Assembly: GCA_021804785.1 (NCBI GenBank)
Contig: JAJZGY010000001.1
Span: forward strand, 62,001 to 126,000
Source: Pseudomonadota bacterium
GTDB lineage: Bacteria > Pseudomonadota > Alphaproteobacteria > Micropepsales > Micropepsaceae
DNA length: 64,000 bases
Direction of reading: 5' to 3'
Made by a program: the position numbers and the translations under genes. Shown here piece after piece: positions 43,558 through 52,411 of this stretch; the first letter of the stretch is position 1; the number at the start of each line of letters is the position of its first letter. Under the pieces are notes generated by a model. It did no database searches. It was not told the origin of the DNA and was given only the letters and a program-made list of their open reading frames with translations.

Positions 43558-45018
43558 CTAGTGTCCAATTACGGACGTCGCTTCCGCAGTAGTATCTCGA
43601 TTACGATCTGGATGCGCCTGCGCGATCACGCGTTCAAGTAATGCGTCATAGATCGGAGTTGTCCGCAGCAGGTGGGCAATAAGCATCGCAGAAAAGCACG
43701 CCGCCAGCATCGGAAGCAGTGTTGTGAAGGCTGCCGTCATTTCGGTAACAAGCACAATGCCTGTCACTGGAGCCTGAACCATACCGGTGAAAAATGCAGC
43801 CATGCCAACGATGGCAAAGGCCTCTGGCTGAATGCCGAGATGTGGAAACAGCCTGGCGGAAATGAGGCCGCAGAATAGGCCCAGTTGGGCGCCCAGAACT
43901 AAAAGTGGGGCGAAAAGACCCCCAGGCGTGCGAGCTGCGTAGGACAGAGGACCAAGTACAAAGCGGACCAGAAACGCCAGTGGGATTGCGCTAAAGACCA
44001 CGCCTCCCGAAAGGACACTTTGTGTAATAGAGTCACCCCCGCCGATGAGGTTAGGGGAAAACCAGCCAACTATACCAACCACCGCGCCAACGGCTGCCGC
44101 TTTTGCCTCAACTGGAACGCGATCGAGCCGCTGATTGAGAGTTAGAGCACCAAGAATGCCACGATTGTATATGCTCGCCGCGACTCCAGTGACGATACCG
44201 AGGACAATGAAAAGTATCCAGCTGGCTTCCGGAATGTACGGAAGCGATCCTGTACCCGTCAGCATGGGTACCTTGATCGCGACGTGGAAATCCGGTTCAT
44301 CCCCGAGGAAGAAACGTGAAACAAGAATCGCAGTTGAAGACGCGCCCAGTGCCACGATTGTCATGCGCGCCTCAAAGCGACGCACGAGCTCTTCCAGCAC
44401 AAATACAGCGCCAGCGATCGGTGCATTAAATGCTACCGCAAGCCCTGCACCGGCCCCGGCGGCAAGTAATAGCCGGAGTTCCTCCTCCGAGTGACGAAAC
44501 CATTGACCAACAAGGTGGGCAACCACCGCTCCCATCTGCACACTGGGTCCTTCTCGGCCCAATGCAAGGCCCCCACCGATGGCAGAGAGACCGCCAAGAA
44601 ACTTTACAGGAAGGAGTCCCGGGGGTGTCGGAGTTAGTTCATTGTTGAGTGCGGCTTCAACTTGAGGGATGCCACTACCCGACGCGTGGGGCGATAAACG
44701 GCGGACAAGAAGGGCTCCAAACCCGGCAGTCAGGGAGCAGCCTGCAACCACCAGTATAAACCCAATCACCGGGGTACCGTGGGCGAGCGCGATCAGAGAA
44801 TTGCGCAGACCATCAGCTTGTTCCAACGCGATTCGAAAGATGACATCAACTAAACCCGCGCCGGCGCCCACAACCGGGGCCAGAAGTGAAACCATGAGCA
44901 AGCGACGCAAACTGCGATCGCGACGACGCATCCGATGCCGGGCTTCAGTATACCCTTCACGCTTCTCAGCTTCTGGGTTTACTCCCGGAGTATAGGGTGT
45001 TGGCGACGGCTCACTCAT
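43558..45018 (-). CDS. clcA: ClC-family chloride channel/antiporter
   Basis: 486 residues, about ten or more membrane helices. The three ClC selectivity motifs are intact: GSGIPQVEAAL, GREGPSVQMG (its Glu is the gating residue; Gly-Arg-Glu-Gly-Pro) and GLFAPLLVLGAQLG. EcClC transports 2 Cl-/H+; the glutamate in GREGP favours the antiporter type. No C-terminal CBS domains are present. Its N-terminus is basic. It is divergent from an untranscribed region upstream and converges on hemB. Confidence 0.94.
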   Translation of the reverse strand: MSEPSPTPYTPGVNPEAEKREGYTEARHRMRRRDRSLRRLLMVSLLAPVVGAGAGLVDVIFRIALEQADGLRNSLIALAHGTPVIGFILVVAGCSLTAGFGALLVRRLSPHASGSGIPQVEAALNNELTPTPPGLLPVKFLGGLSAIGGGLALGREGPSVQMGAVVAHLVGQWFRHSEEELRLLLAAGAGAGLAVAFNAPIAGAVFVLEELVRRFEARMTIVALGASSTAILVSRFFLGDEPDFHVAIKVPMLTGTGSLPYIPEASWILFIVLGIVTGVAASIYNRGILGALTLNQRLDRVPVEAKAAAVGAVVGIVGWFSPNLIGGGDSITQSVLSGGVVFSAIPLAFLVRFVLGPLSYAARTPGGLFAPLLVLGAQLGLFCGLISARLFPHLGIQPEAFAIVGMAAFFTGMVQAPVTGIVLVTEMTAAFTTLLPMLAACFSAMLIAHLLRTTPIYDALLERVIAQAHPDRNRDTTAEATSVIGH

Positions 45019-45507
45019 GCAAATATCCTGCCGAGATCCATCTTCACCGCGTTATCCATGCCCTAGCCCACCGACTGACCAGTACAGGCGAAGTCCATGC
45101 ATTGGGCCAAAGTCGGACCCGGACCGCTGGAACGCGCGGTAGCCCTGCCAGCCGATTTGAGTCTTCACCCTTCTGCGGAAGACAGGCGGGCACACGACAA
45201 CACGCGAGAAAATGTGGCGTTGCGTATAAGCGGTCCCAAAGTGACCTTGCCAGTCCAAATCCGCCTAAATCCTGCAGGAAACGTCCGCGTTAACATCGAT
45301 TCATTATTTAGAAAGTTTTCAGACATGTTAATTTCATCGAGATCGGACATTATGCAACCTCCCTTCCCCACATCGGCCTGAGACAGTATCGCCTAAGTTC
45401 ACCCGAGCCCCCACCCTCGCGCGCCCGGAGGCACACCCCAGCCTTAGGCGGGTGCACACCCTGCCTCAAGCTCCCAACTATCAGCGCACCATCGTCTCCG
45501 AGGGCGC
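45019..45507. other. Intergenic region upstream of clcA / downstream of TetR gene
   Basis: About 490 bases without a convincing gene. Several overlapping ORFs (45097-45381 plus, 45165-45371 minus) have no recognisable protein. The 7-base pair GCCTAAG (45391) and CTTAGGC (45443) could form a long-range hairpin, but the loop is too large for a terminator. The clcA promoter should be near 45019-45100. Confidence 0.4.
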
Positions 45508-46080
45508 CTAGGCAACAAGACTGCGCAAAAGAATTTCAGCACGCGAGGGGAGGATTTCAAAACCCGTCCGACGTTGGCCAAGATCTACCACATCTTCAAG
45601 TACAAGCATCGCCAGGCCGTGGACGGCTCCCCACACGGCGAGCCCCTGCGCGGCATCACCCACCGCGGCACCGATCGCCTCTCCAACACCGTCCGCAGCA
45701 GCCTTCAACTCTTCGAACGCATTACGCTTCGACATTTGAGGTCCGAACATCAGACGCGCCAGCGCAGGTCTGCGGGCGACAAATCGCATGTAGGCTGCGC
45801 CGATGCTCGCGATTCGATCGGCGCGAGCTCCTAGCGCAGATGCGGCATTCACCAGGTCTTCTCGCAGCTCAATGAAACCCTCTGTAGCCAATTCAGCCAA
45901 CAGTGCCTCGTGATTGGGAAAGTGCCGATATGGAGCTGCGTGACTCACGCCGACCCGTCGCGCGACTGCACGCAGACTCAACGCTTCGAGCCCCTCCTCT
46001 TCTAGAATTGCACGGGCTGAACTGCGCAAGGCATTACGCAGATCTCCATGATGATACGCACCGTTACGCTGCTCACTCAT
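45508..46080 (-). CDS. TetR/AcrR-family regulator with WHG domain
   Basis: 190 residues from ATG 46080, which has AAGGGA ahead; the ORF opens at 46134. The HTH segment (YHHGDLRNALRSSARAILEEEGLEALSLRAVARRVGVSHAAPYRHFPNHEALLAELA) is the YHHGDL-type found with TetR_C_33/WHG ligand domains. The C-terminal WHG-type core runs FVARRPALARLMFG to AVWGAVHGLAMLVLED. It is the last gene in the MarR-EmrAB-dehydrogenase operon, overlapping the dehydrogenase stop by four bases. Confidence 0.85.
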   Translation of the reverse strand: MSEQRNGAYHHGDLRNALRSSARAILEEEGLEALSLRAVARRVGVSHAAPYRHFPNHEALLAELATEGFIELREDLVNAASALGARADRIASIGAAYMRFVARRPALARLMFGPQMSKRNAFEELKAAADGVGEAIGAAVGDAAQGLAVWGAVHGLAMLVLEDVVDLGQRRTGFEILPSRAEILLRSLVA

Positions 46081-46958
46081 ACTCGTCCCTTCCTCAACAT
46101 CTCCATGCGCGCGAACAAGCTGGACGTATCCCAACGGGCGCCATTCATTCGTTCAACTTCGGCGTAAAACTGATCCACAAGGGCTGTCAAAGGTAAAGAC
46201 GCGCCATTGGAGCGAGCCTCCTGAAGACATATCCCCAAATCCTTGCGCATCCACTCCACAGCAAAGCCATGATCATAATGCCCTTCCAGCATGGTTTTAT
46301 GCCGGTTTTCCATTTGCCACGACTGAGCCGCGCCTTTTGAAATCACATCTACAACTGCCTGAACGTCGAGACCTGCTGCCCTTGCAAAGCTCATCGCTTC
46401 TGAGAGGCCCTGCACCACACCCGCAATACAGATCTGGTTGACCATCTTTGTGAGCTGACCAGAGCCCACTGGCCCCAAAAGACTAGTCTGTCGCGCATAG
46501 GCGGCCATCACTGGCTGCGCTTTAGCATAAGAATCGCTTCCACCTCCGCACATGATCGTGAGCTGACCATTCTTTGCGCCCTGCTCACCTCCAGACACCG
46601 GTGCGTCGATAAAGCTAAATCCGTTCTCTTCCGCGACACTGCCGAGCCTACGGGCAAGCTCTGCTGACGCAGTCGTGTGATCAACAAAAACAGATCCCTT
46701 GGCCATGGTTTCAAAGGCTCCATCAGAGCCGATAGTTACGGCCTCCACATCCTCATCGCGCCCCACACAGGCGAAGACGATCGCTGCACCTCTCGCAGCC
46801 TCAGCCGGCGTCGTCGCACCTCGCCCGCCATACATATTAATCCAAGAATCACGCCTCAAAGGTCTGCGATTGTAAACCGTAACGTCATGGCCCTTCGCCG
46901 CAAGATGACCCGCCATAGGGAAGCCCATAACTCCAAGTCCAATGAATGCCACGTGCAT
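46077..46958 (-). CDS. 3-hydroxyisobutyrate dehydrogenase/GarR-family oxidoreductase
   Basis: 293-residue beta-hydroxyacid dehydrogenase. Rossmann signature HVAFIGLGVMGFPMAGHLAAKGHDVTVYNR at the N-terminus, FIDAPVSGGEQGAKNGQLTIMCGG in the middle, and the catalytic Lys in GSGQLTKMVNQICIAG. Candidates are 3-hydroxyisobutyrate or tartronate-semialdehyde reduction. It sits between emrB and tetR, so it may modify the exported compound or simply be carried with the operon. GAGACG lies ahead of the ATG; emrB stop is 14 bases upstream. Confidence 0.88.
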   Translation of the reverse strand: MHVAFIGLGVMGFPMAGHLAAKGHDVTVYNRRPLRRDSWINMYGGRGATTPAEAARGAAIVFACVGRDEDVEAVTIGSDGAFETMAKGSVFVDHTTASAELARRLGSVAEENGFSFIDAPVSGGEQGAKNGQLTIMCGGGSDSYAKAQPVMAAYARQTSLLGPVGSGQLTKMVNQICIAGVVQGLSEAMSFARAAGLDVQAVVDVISKGAAQSWQMENRHKTMLEGHYDHGFAVEWMRKDLGICLQEARSNGASLPLTALVDQFYAEVERMNGARWDTSSLFARMEMLRKGRV

Positions 46959-46972
46959 TTGTACGTCTCCAA

Positions 46973-48526
46973 TTACTCGATGAGTTCGGCTGTTTCCAAC
47001 GCAGCAACTTTGGGTGGAGCCTTCATAATCAAAATCACTATTAAAATTGGAATGCAGGTCAAAAACATAAAAAAGAAATCGTCCGCATAGGCGATTACCG
47101 CTGCATTCTTTTGAACCATTGCATTAAGACCCATCAATCCCGTCGGGAGCTGTGTATTCCAAAACAAGCTCGGCCCATTGAGAAAGAGCGCTCGGTTGAA
47201 AGGGGTAATTTGGCTCGCAAGACTGGCATGAGCGATCTGCATGTTATCCGCAAGCAGCGTTGTTGTCACAGATACTCCTATGGCGCTGCCAATGTTGCGG
47301 ATCAGGTTCAAAAAAGCCGACGCATCGGTTCGTAAGCTCCCTTCGAGTGTTGCGAACGCCACGAGATTGGCCGGGATGAATACGAATCCAAGGCCGATTC
47401 CCTGGGTAAAGCTTACTGAAACCAGAGTATAAACGGAGACTGACGGGTTCCAGTGCGCCATGCTCCACATCGTCCCCAGGATTACCATGGTCCCGAATCC
47501 CAGTAGCAGCCGTGCATCAACACGGTTGGAAATCCTGCCGACGATCATCATCGCGAACATGGTGCCAATTCCGCGTGGAGCCATCAAAAGCCCTGTGTCG
47601 GTTACAGAATACCCAGACAGGTTTTGCAGGTAAGGCGGAAGCAACGCCGAGCTCGCCAGAAGAACTAGCCCAATCAGAAACATTAGCGCTAAAGCTGAGA
47701 CGAAATTGCGATCCTTAAACAGAGGCTTGGGTATAAATGGCTTCGAAGTAGTCACCATATGAACGATGAAGAGATAGAGCCCCAATCCTGCGACCACTGC
47801 CTCTGCCAAGATTTCTACGGAGCTGAACCAGTTCTTGGTCTGACCACGATCAAGCATCAGCTGTAAGGCGCCAATGCCAAACGCGAGGACGACGAATCCA
47901 GACCAATCGAAGCGTAACTTGGTATTGCGTACGGTATCCTTCAGGTAAAGCCAAATGCCAGTGGATGCAGCTACACCAAACGGTACATTGACGTAAAAAA
48001 CCCAGCGCCAAGTGTAATGATCCGTCAGGTAGCCGCCTAAAGTGGGCCCGAGAATGGGTCCTACCATGATACCCATGCCCCAAATTGCCATAACCTGACC
48101 ACGTTTCTCGGCCGGGTAGAGATCGAGCATGATGGACTGCGACAGCGGCGCCAGTGCGGCGCCAAACACTCCCTGCAGTAAGCGGAAGGTGACAATCTGA
48201 TCCAGGTTCTGCGCCATCCCACAGAGCATCGACGTCACGGTGAAGCCCAGGAGACTGATGATGACAAACTTCTTGCGACCGAAACGCGCAGCGAACCAGC
48301 CCACGGGCGCCGTCATGATGGCAGCCGCGACGATATAAGACGTGAGAACCCAGGTGATCTGATCCCGGCTCGCCTGTAGCGAACCTTGCATGTAAGGAAG
48401 CGCTACATTGGCAATAGTCGTATCGAGCGCCTGCATCAACGTGCCAGCCATGGCACAGAGCAGAACGATCATCAGTTCAAACTTGTTTTCATACGCCTCG
48501 GACGATCCGAGCGTACTTGACATCAA
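46973..48526 (-). CDS. emrB: DHA2-family MFS efflux pump (EmrB-like), second copy
   Basis: 517 residues, 14 predicted membrane helices. Motifs: LDTTIANVALPYMQGSLQASRDQITWVLTSYI, GWFAARFGRKKFVIISLLGF, and GPILGPTLGGYLTDHYTWRWVFYVNVPFG. The N-terminus is MMSSTLGSS, and the second Met is an equal choice. It follows its emrA by 39 bases. It is distinct in sequence from the 40912-42459 pump. No outer-membrane component is nearby, so it may share the NodT-type channel 9 kb away or another TolC-like protein. Confidence 0.93.
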   Translation of the reverse strand: MMSSTLGSSEAYENKFELMIVLLCAMAGTLMQALDTTIANVALPYMQGSLQASRDQITWVLTSYIVAAAIMTAPVGWFAARFGRKKFVIISLLGFTVTSMLCGMAQNLDQIVTFRLLQGVFGAALAPLSQSIMLDLYPAEKRGQVMAIWGMGIMVGPILGPTLGGYLTDHYTWRWVFYVNVPFGVAASTGIWLYLKDTVRNTKLRFDWSGFVVLAFGIGALQLMLDRGQTKNWFSSVEILAEAVVAGLGLYLFIVHMVTTSKPFIPKPLFKDRNFVSALALMFLIGLVLLASSALLPPYLQNLSGYSVTDTGLLMAPRGIGTMFAMMIVGRISNRVDARLLLGFGTMVILGTMWSMAHWNPSVSVYTLVSVSFTQGIGLGFVFIPANLVAFATLEGSLRTDASAFLNLIRNIGSAIGVSVTTTLLADNMQIAHASLASQITPFNRALFLNGPSLFWNTQLPTGLMGLNAMVQKNAAVIAYADDFFFMFLTCIPILIVILIMKAPPKVAALETAELIE

Positions 48527-48565
48527 CCTACTCCAATTGCTAGCGACGATTTGCGACTGAGAGCG

Positions 48566-49708
48566 TTACTTTCCGAGTAGACGCTGCCAACGGTAACGTC
48601 CTGTATCGACGGTGACGACCGCGCTCATGCCTACCCTCAAGGGGGGATCATCAGCTTGGTGATCAATGGCGATCTTGACAGGAATGCGCTGAACGACCTT
48701 GACCCAGTTGCCGCTGGCATTTTCCGCGGGCAGCACGGAAAATGCTGCCCCCGTGCTCGCACTAATGGCAAGAACATGTCCGCGCCAAGTGTGTTCAGGA
48801 TAAGTATCGAGTGTGAAGGTGACCGGTTCGCCGACACGGACGTGGGTCAGATCGGTTTCCTTCATGTGGGCGGTAACCCAATCATCTTGCGTAGACACGA
48901 GTGCTACGGCACTTGTGGTGCTAAAGGAGCTCATTGCCGAAATTACGAGAGTACCGGGCTGCAAGGAATCGACCTCTGCCACCACTCCCGGAAATGGCGC
49001 GCGCACTATAGAATGGCGCAGCTGGCGCTCATCTTCCCTCACAACCGCCAGAGCCTGCTGATATTGAGGGTGGTCCTCGACAGGCAAATTGATGCTGCCT
49101 CCAAGCTTTGCCAATTGCGTCGCAGCTGTATCCTTAAGCGCAGCGAGTTGGTATTTGGCGCTCTGCAGCGTAGCCTCCGCCGTATCATAAGTAGATCTCG
49201 AAATCGCATTGGCATTTAGCAGCCTGACGTCGCGGGCATAATTGCGTTGGTCAAGATCAACCTGAGCCCTTTGCGCAGCCATTCCGGCAAGCATGCTCTG
49301 GTAATCCTTTTTCATTGAATCAATAGTCAAGCCTGTCAGCGCCAATTGAGCCTTGGCATTGGCCAATGCGATGCGAAAGGGTTTGGGGTTTAGGCGAAAC
49401 AGTACCTGGCCCTTCTTCACGTGTTCCCCGTTAACAACATCCACGTCCTTGACCAGACCGGAAACATCTGTGGAGACCATGAGTTTAGCTGCGCCCACAT
49501 ATGCGTCGTCGGTCGAAACGTAACGCCCTCCCATCAACCAGAAGCCACCCGCCGTGACCGCAACCAGCGCGACACCACCGATCATCAGAATTCGCCGCAA
49601 TAACGCGCGATCAGATTTCAAACGAGTAATAGCTCCGCCAGTTGGCTGCACGTAGTCGGGCGAGGCGGCCGAATAAGAGTTTGTGTTGCTAGAGTCCATC
49701 GACGCCAT
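48566..49708 (-). CDS. emrA: HlyD/EmrA-family membrane fusion protein, second copy
   Basis: 380 residues: a short cytosolic head, one membrane helix (RRILMIGGVALVAVTAGGFWLM), then GGRYVSTDDAYVGAAKLMVSTDVSGLVKDVDVVNGEHVKKGQVLFRLNP (lipoyl half), a coiled-coil (residues about 120-200), and SIVRAPFPGVVAEVDSLQPGTLV (second half). It links the EmrB-type pump to an outer-membrane channel. The marR stop is five bases upstream. It is more diverged from the 39845 copy than from E. coli EmrA by eye. Confidence 0.92.
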   Translation of the reverse strand: MASMDSSNTNSYSAASPDYVQPTGGAITRLKSDRALLRRILMIGGVALVAVTAGGFWLMGGRYVSTDDAYVGAAKLMVSTDVSGLVKDVDVVNGEHVKKGQVLFRLNPKPFRIALANAKAQLALTGLTIDSMKKDYQSMLAGMAAQRAQVDLDQRNYARDVRLLNANAISRSTYDTAEATLQSAKYQLAALKDTAATQLAKLGGSINLPVEDHPQYQQALAVVREDERQLRHSIVRAPFPGVVAEVDSLQPGTLVISAMSSFSTTSAVALVSTQDDWVTAHMKETDLTHVRVGEPVTFTLDTYPEHTWRGHVLAISASTGAAFSVLPAENASGNWVKVVQRIPVKIAIDHQADDPPLRVGMSAVVTVDTGRYRWQRLLGK

Positions 49709-49713
49709 CTTCT

Positions 49714-50181
49714 TTAGCCTTCAGCCGCCTGCAGTTTGGTGCCACCACTTACGTCCAAGGCCAGCTTCTCTTTAATATTGACCAGCATTTCAGTAATCTG
49801 AGACAGACCTTCCGCAGTCAAACCCTCAACCAGTTCTGCGTTCAGCTCGCTTCTATACGCGGTGATTTCCTCGATAATTGGGGCAGCTGCAGGCAGAAGC
49901 TTGAGACGCCAAACACGGCGGTCGGAGGGGTCAGAACAACGAGCCACCAGTTCGCGTGCTTCAAGCCGATCGACCAGCCGACCAATGGTTATGGGTTCGA
50001 CCTCGCAAATCGCAGCCAACTCGTTTTGTGATATTCCCGGCTGCTTAGAGAGCCGGGCCAAAATGATCCACTGCGCGCGTGTCATGCCATGCATGCGCGC
50101 AGCACGGTCCGTCCGCGTGCGCAGTATCCGCGCCACATCGTGCAAAAGGATCATCAAATCACGGTCGAAGCTTTGCTGCAT
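49714..50181 (-). CDS. MarR-family regulator of the second efflux operon
   Basis: 155-residue MarR protein. Winged helix: MTRAQWIILARLSKQPGISQNELAAICEVEPITIGRLVDRLEARELVARCSDPSDRRVWRLKLLP. It is the first gene of the operon marR-emrA-emrB-dehydrogenase-tetR, so it probably autoregulates the whole unit and is released by an exported drug, as with EmrR. The upstream gap 50182-50373 contains a run of GATAAGATAAG-like sequence near 50198 that may be its operator; the match to any known site is not established. Confidence 0.9.
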   Translation of the reverse strand: MQQSFDRDLMILLHDVARILRTRTDRAARMHGMTRAQWIILARLSKQPGISQNELAAICEVEPITIGRLVDRLEARELVARCSDPSDRRVWRLKLLPAAAPIIEEITAYRSELNAELVEGLTAEGLSQITEMLVNIKEKLALDVSGGTKLQAAEG

Positions 50182-50373
50182 CGCACAATCTCATAAGCGA
50201 TGATAAGATAAGCTACGTTACTTTTTCAGCAAGGACAGGCGACAAGCTGGCGCACCCTCCCTCAAAAGCCTAAGCATGCGTTTTAAATAGATAATTTTTA
50301 CCCTCACCCCTTAGCAATGATGCGCATGTCTGCCATGCAATTAACTCATATCTGTTCGGCTCGGCATTTGGGC

Positions 50374-50405
50374 AAAAAAAGGGGTGATACGCAGCGTATC
50401 ACCCC
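50374..50405 (-). terminator. Rho-independent terminator after the porin gene
   Basis: GGGGTGATACGC (50381-50392) and GCGTATCACCCC (50394-50405) form a perfect 12-base inverted repeat. On the minus strand the stem is followed by seven Ts. It lies about 40 bases after the porin stop. Confidence 0.93.
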
Positions 50406-50446
50406 CATCTGATTCGTAAATTTTGGCTGGGCCTTTAGCCTTCACC

Positions 50447-51547
50447 CTACCACAGGAATTGGCCCCACAAACCGATCTCGCTATAGCTGCCGCGGCCATT
50501 GGAATTCGGACCGACAATTCCGCCGATATTTCCGTTGGTGGTGGAGAGGAAACCGCCAGTGGCTTGGTCGTGCTTGTACACGAGCGCAAAGTTGATCATC
50601 TTGTATGGCGAATACTGGACACCGACGTTGTAATAGTCGTCCTTTACCGATGCGCCGGTTGTCTTGGGGTTTACGTAATCGTAGCGACCGAATACGCTCC
50701 ATTTGGGCATAAACTGATATGCCGCAAACGCAGAGTACCCGTCAGCCGAATCCGTCGTTGTCGATCTGACGCTCTTCCAATCGTTCGCCCTGAAATATTC
50801 CACGCCAATGCGCATGCCGTGGTCGATATATGCAGCCATCGCATCAAAGCGTGTGGCAGTATGATAGGTGGTAACACCTTGTGGCGCACCAAGCTTGCCA
50901 TCATAGCCGCCAACCGCCAGGTTGACGCCATGCCACTTCAGGCTCACGCGACCCGCAAAATCCATACCTTGGCCACGCGTGGGATTTTTGTAGCCGTTGC
51001 CGTTCACCGCCGCGATCTTGTACGATAACAGCCCGTGGGCAAATTGACCCAAAACAAACGCACCCCAGTCAACAGAATTTGCGAAGTGGGTGCGATCCAC
51101 CAAAGTATTCTCGACGTAACGGTATCCATAGATCCCTTCCATATACGGAATCCAGGGCATGTTGGCGGCGCCGACGCGAACGACAAAGGCCGGATTAAAG
51201 TGCGCCTGCAAGAATGCCGTCTTTATAAAAATCTGTGTCGCACCAGCGTTCTTGTCATAAAGAAAATCGGTCGTAATGTTGGCTGAAAAGATGTCATTGA
51301 ACTTGTGATTAATACCAACATAGAAGCGCTTGATATCGTAGCCGGTACCGTTCTGGTCTGCGCTAGATAGGGCACCTTTCTGCTTAACACCGGCGGCGTC
51401 ATAGTAGCTCTGGCTGATATTGGTGAGATCATAGAACATTTTTCCGCTGATGCTGGTGTTTTCCCACCACTGCGCGGCATTGGCTGGCACAGCAGCGCCA
51501 GCGGCGAGCGCAAATGCGCTGGCCCAAAGAATAGTCTTCCCCTTCAT
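50447..51547 (-). CDS. Outer-membrane porin (OprO/P-like)
   Basis: 366 residues with a signal peptide (ILWASAFALAAGAAVPANAAQ) and a beta-rich body with aromatic pairs. Conserved phrases: ISGKMFYDLTNIS, GTGYDIKRFYVGINHKFNDIFSANITTDFLYD, FLQAHFNPAFVVRVGAANMPW and the C-terminal GLWGQFLW ending in an aromatic residue, typical of outer-membrane barrels. Alphaproteobacterial homologues are often labelled phosphate-selective or carbohydrate porins; the solute is unknown. The terminator follows. Confidence 0.87.
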   Translation of the reverse strand: MKGKTILWASAFALAAGAAVPANAAQWWENTSISGKMFYDLTNISQSYYDAAGVKQKGALSSADQNGTGYDIKRFYVGINHKFNDIFSANITTDFLYDKNAGATQIFIKTAFLQAHFNPAFVVRVGAANMPWIPYMEGIYGYRYVENTLVDRTHFANSVDWGAFVLGQFAHGLLSYKIAAVNGNGYKNPTRGQGMDFAGRVSLKWHGVNLAVGGYDGKLGAPQGVTTYHTATRFDAMAAYIDHGMRIGVEYFRANDWKSVRSTTTDSADGYSAFAAYQFMPKWSVFGRYDYVNPKTTGASVKDDYYNVGVQYSPYKMINFALVYKHDQATGGFLSTTNGNIGGIVGPNSNGRGSYSEIGLWGQFLW

Positions 51548-51789
51548 GATCGACTCCGTTCTGAACCTATTTGACGGGGACGTAGGGGTCGGGGGGGAGC
51601 GCTTCTATGTGGCGCTTGGTCCAGACTTAAGTCCCGGTTGCGGAGCCATGCATGCCAACCAGCGTTGGCGCTTCTGTTACAGGTTTGCAAAGCTTTAATG
51701 ACGATGACTGGGATGGTCTACTTCGGGAGCTATCGTGGCAAAAAGGGCACGCTATCCACGCACGACTGCAGCCTCAAGCTGCCTTACCC

Positions 51790-52302
51790 CTAGGCCAGAG
51801 CCCCGTACTTTCCCTGGTAGAACACCAGTGGAGCGCCAGCTTGCCGGCGGGCAAAGCGTAACACATGGCCCAGCAGGATTGCGTGATCCCCCGCGTCGTG
51901 AATGCCATGCGCAGCACATTCGAATACTGCCAAGGCATCGGCGAGGGCCGGAGGACCCAATTCCGTGGGCAGCAGAGGGATATGGTCCAGACTGTGGGCT
52001 CCTGGGCGGGCAAGTTGTGAGGACACTTCCTCATGGGCGGTACCAAGGACAGAAATCACGAATGCTTCACTAGAGGTAAAGGTCGGATACCGTTCGGACC
52101 TCTTGTCCAGGCACCAGAGGACCAAAGGGGGATTGAGCGAGACTGAGGTAAATGAATTGACAGTCATGCCGATGGCCCCCCCTCTTTCTCCACGGGTGGT
52201 GACCACGGCAACTCCAGTTGGAAAACATCCCAGCGCCTGACGAAACGCCTTGGTATCAAACTCGCTCGAGCTCACATCGCCTCCGGTCATTGGCACGCGC
52301 AA
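51790..52302 (-). CDS. Flavin reductase-like (FMN-binding split-barrel) protein
   Basis: 170 residues. Family pattern: FRQALGCFPTGVAVVTTRGERGGAIGMTVNSFTSVSLNPPLVLWCLDKRSERYPTF, then FVISVLGTAHEEVSSQLARPG and LFECAAHGIHDAGDHAILLGHVLRF. It reduces FMN with NAD(P)H, usually for a partner monooxygenase or as a sulfur/aromatic reductase. The partner is not adjacent; the LLM enzyme at 59.6 kb could be one (inference). GGAGG four bases before a GTG at 52275 makes that an alternative start. Confidence 0.85.
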   Translation of the reverse strand: MRVPMTGGDVSSSEFDTKAFRQALGCFPTGVAVVTTRGERGGAIGMTVNSFTSVSLNPPLVLWCLDKRSERYPTFTSSEAFVISVLGTAHEEVSSQLARPGAHSLDHIPLLPTELGPPALADALAVFECAAHGIHDAGDHAILLGHVLRFARRQAGAPLVFYQGKYGALA

Positions 52303-52411
52303 CGAATGTTTAAGCCCTTCATGCGCATGATTTAAACAAAACTAGGCGAGGTTTAGGGTCTGGAAAAGCCCCGCTAGCTCTGCTCCCCGGACATTCTTGA
52401 TTGGGATTACC

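Noticed and set aside
45097-45381. 94-residue plus-strand ORF in the clcA upstream gap
   Set aside because: No similarity to a known family and overlaps ORFs in other frames; looks random.
45391-45449. GCCTAAG ... CTTAGGC inverted repeat
   Set aside because: Seven-base arms with a 45-base loop and no T-run; not a terminator.
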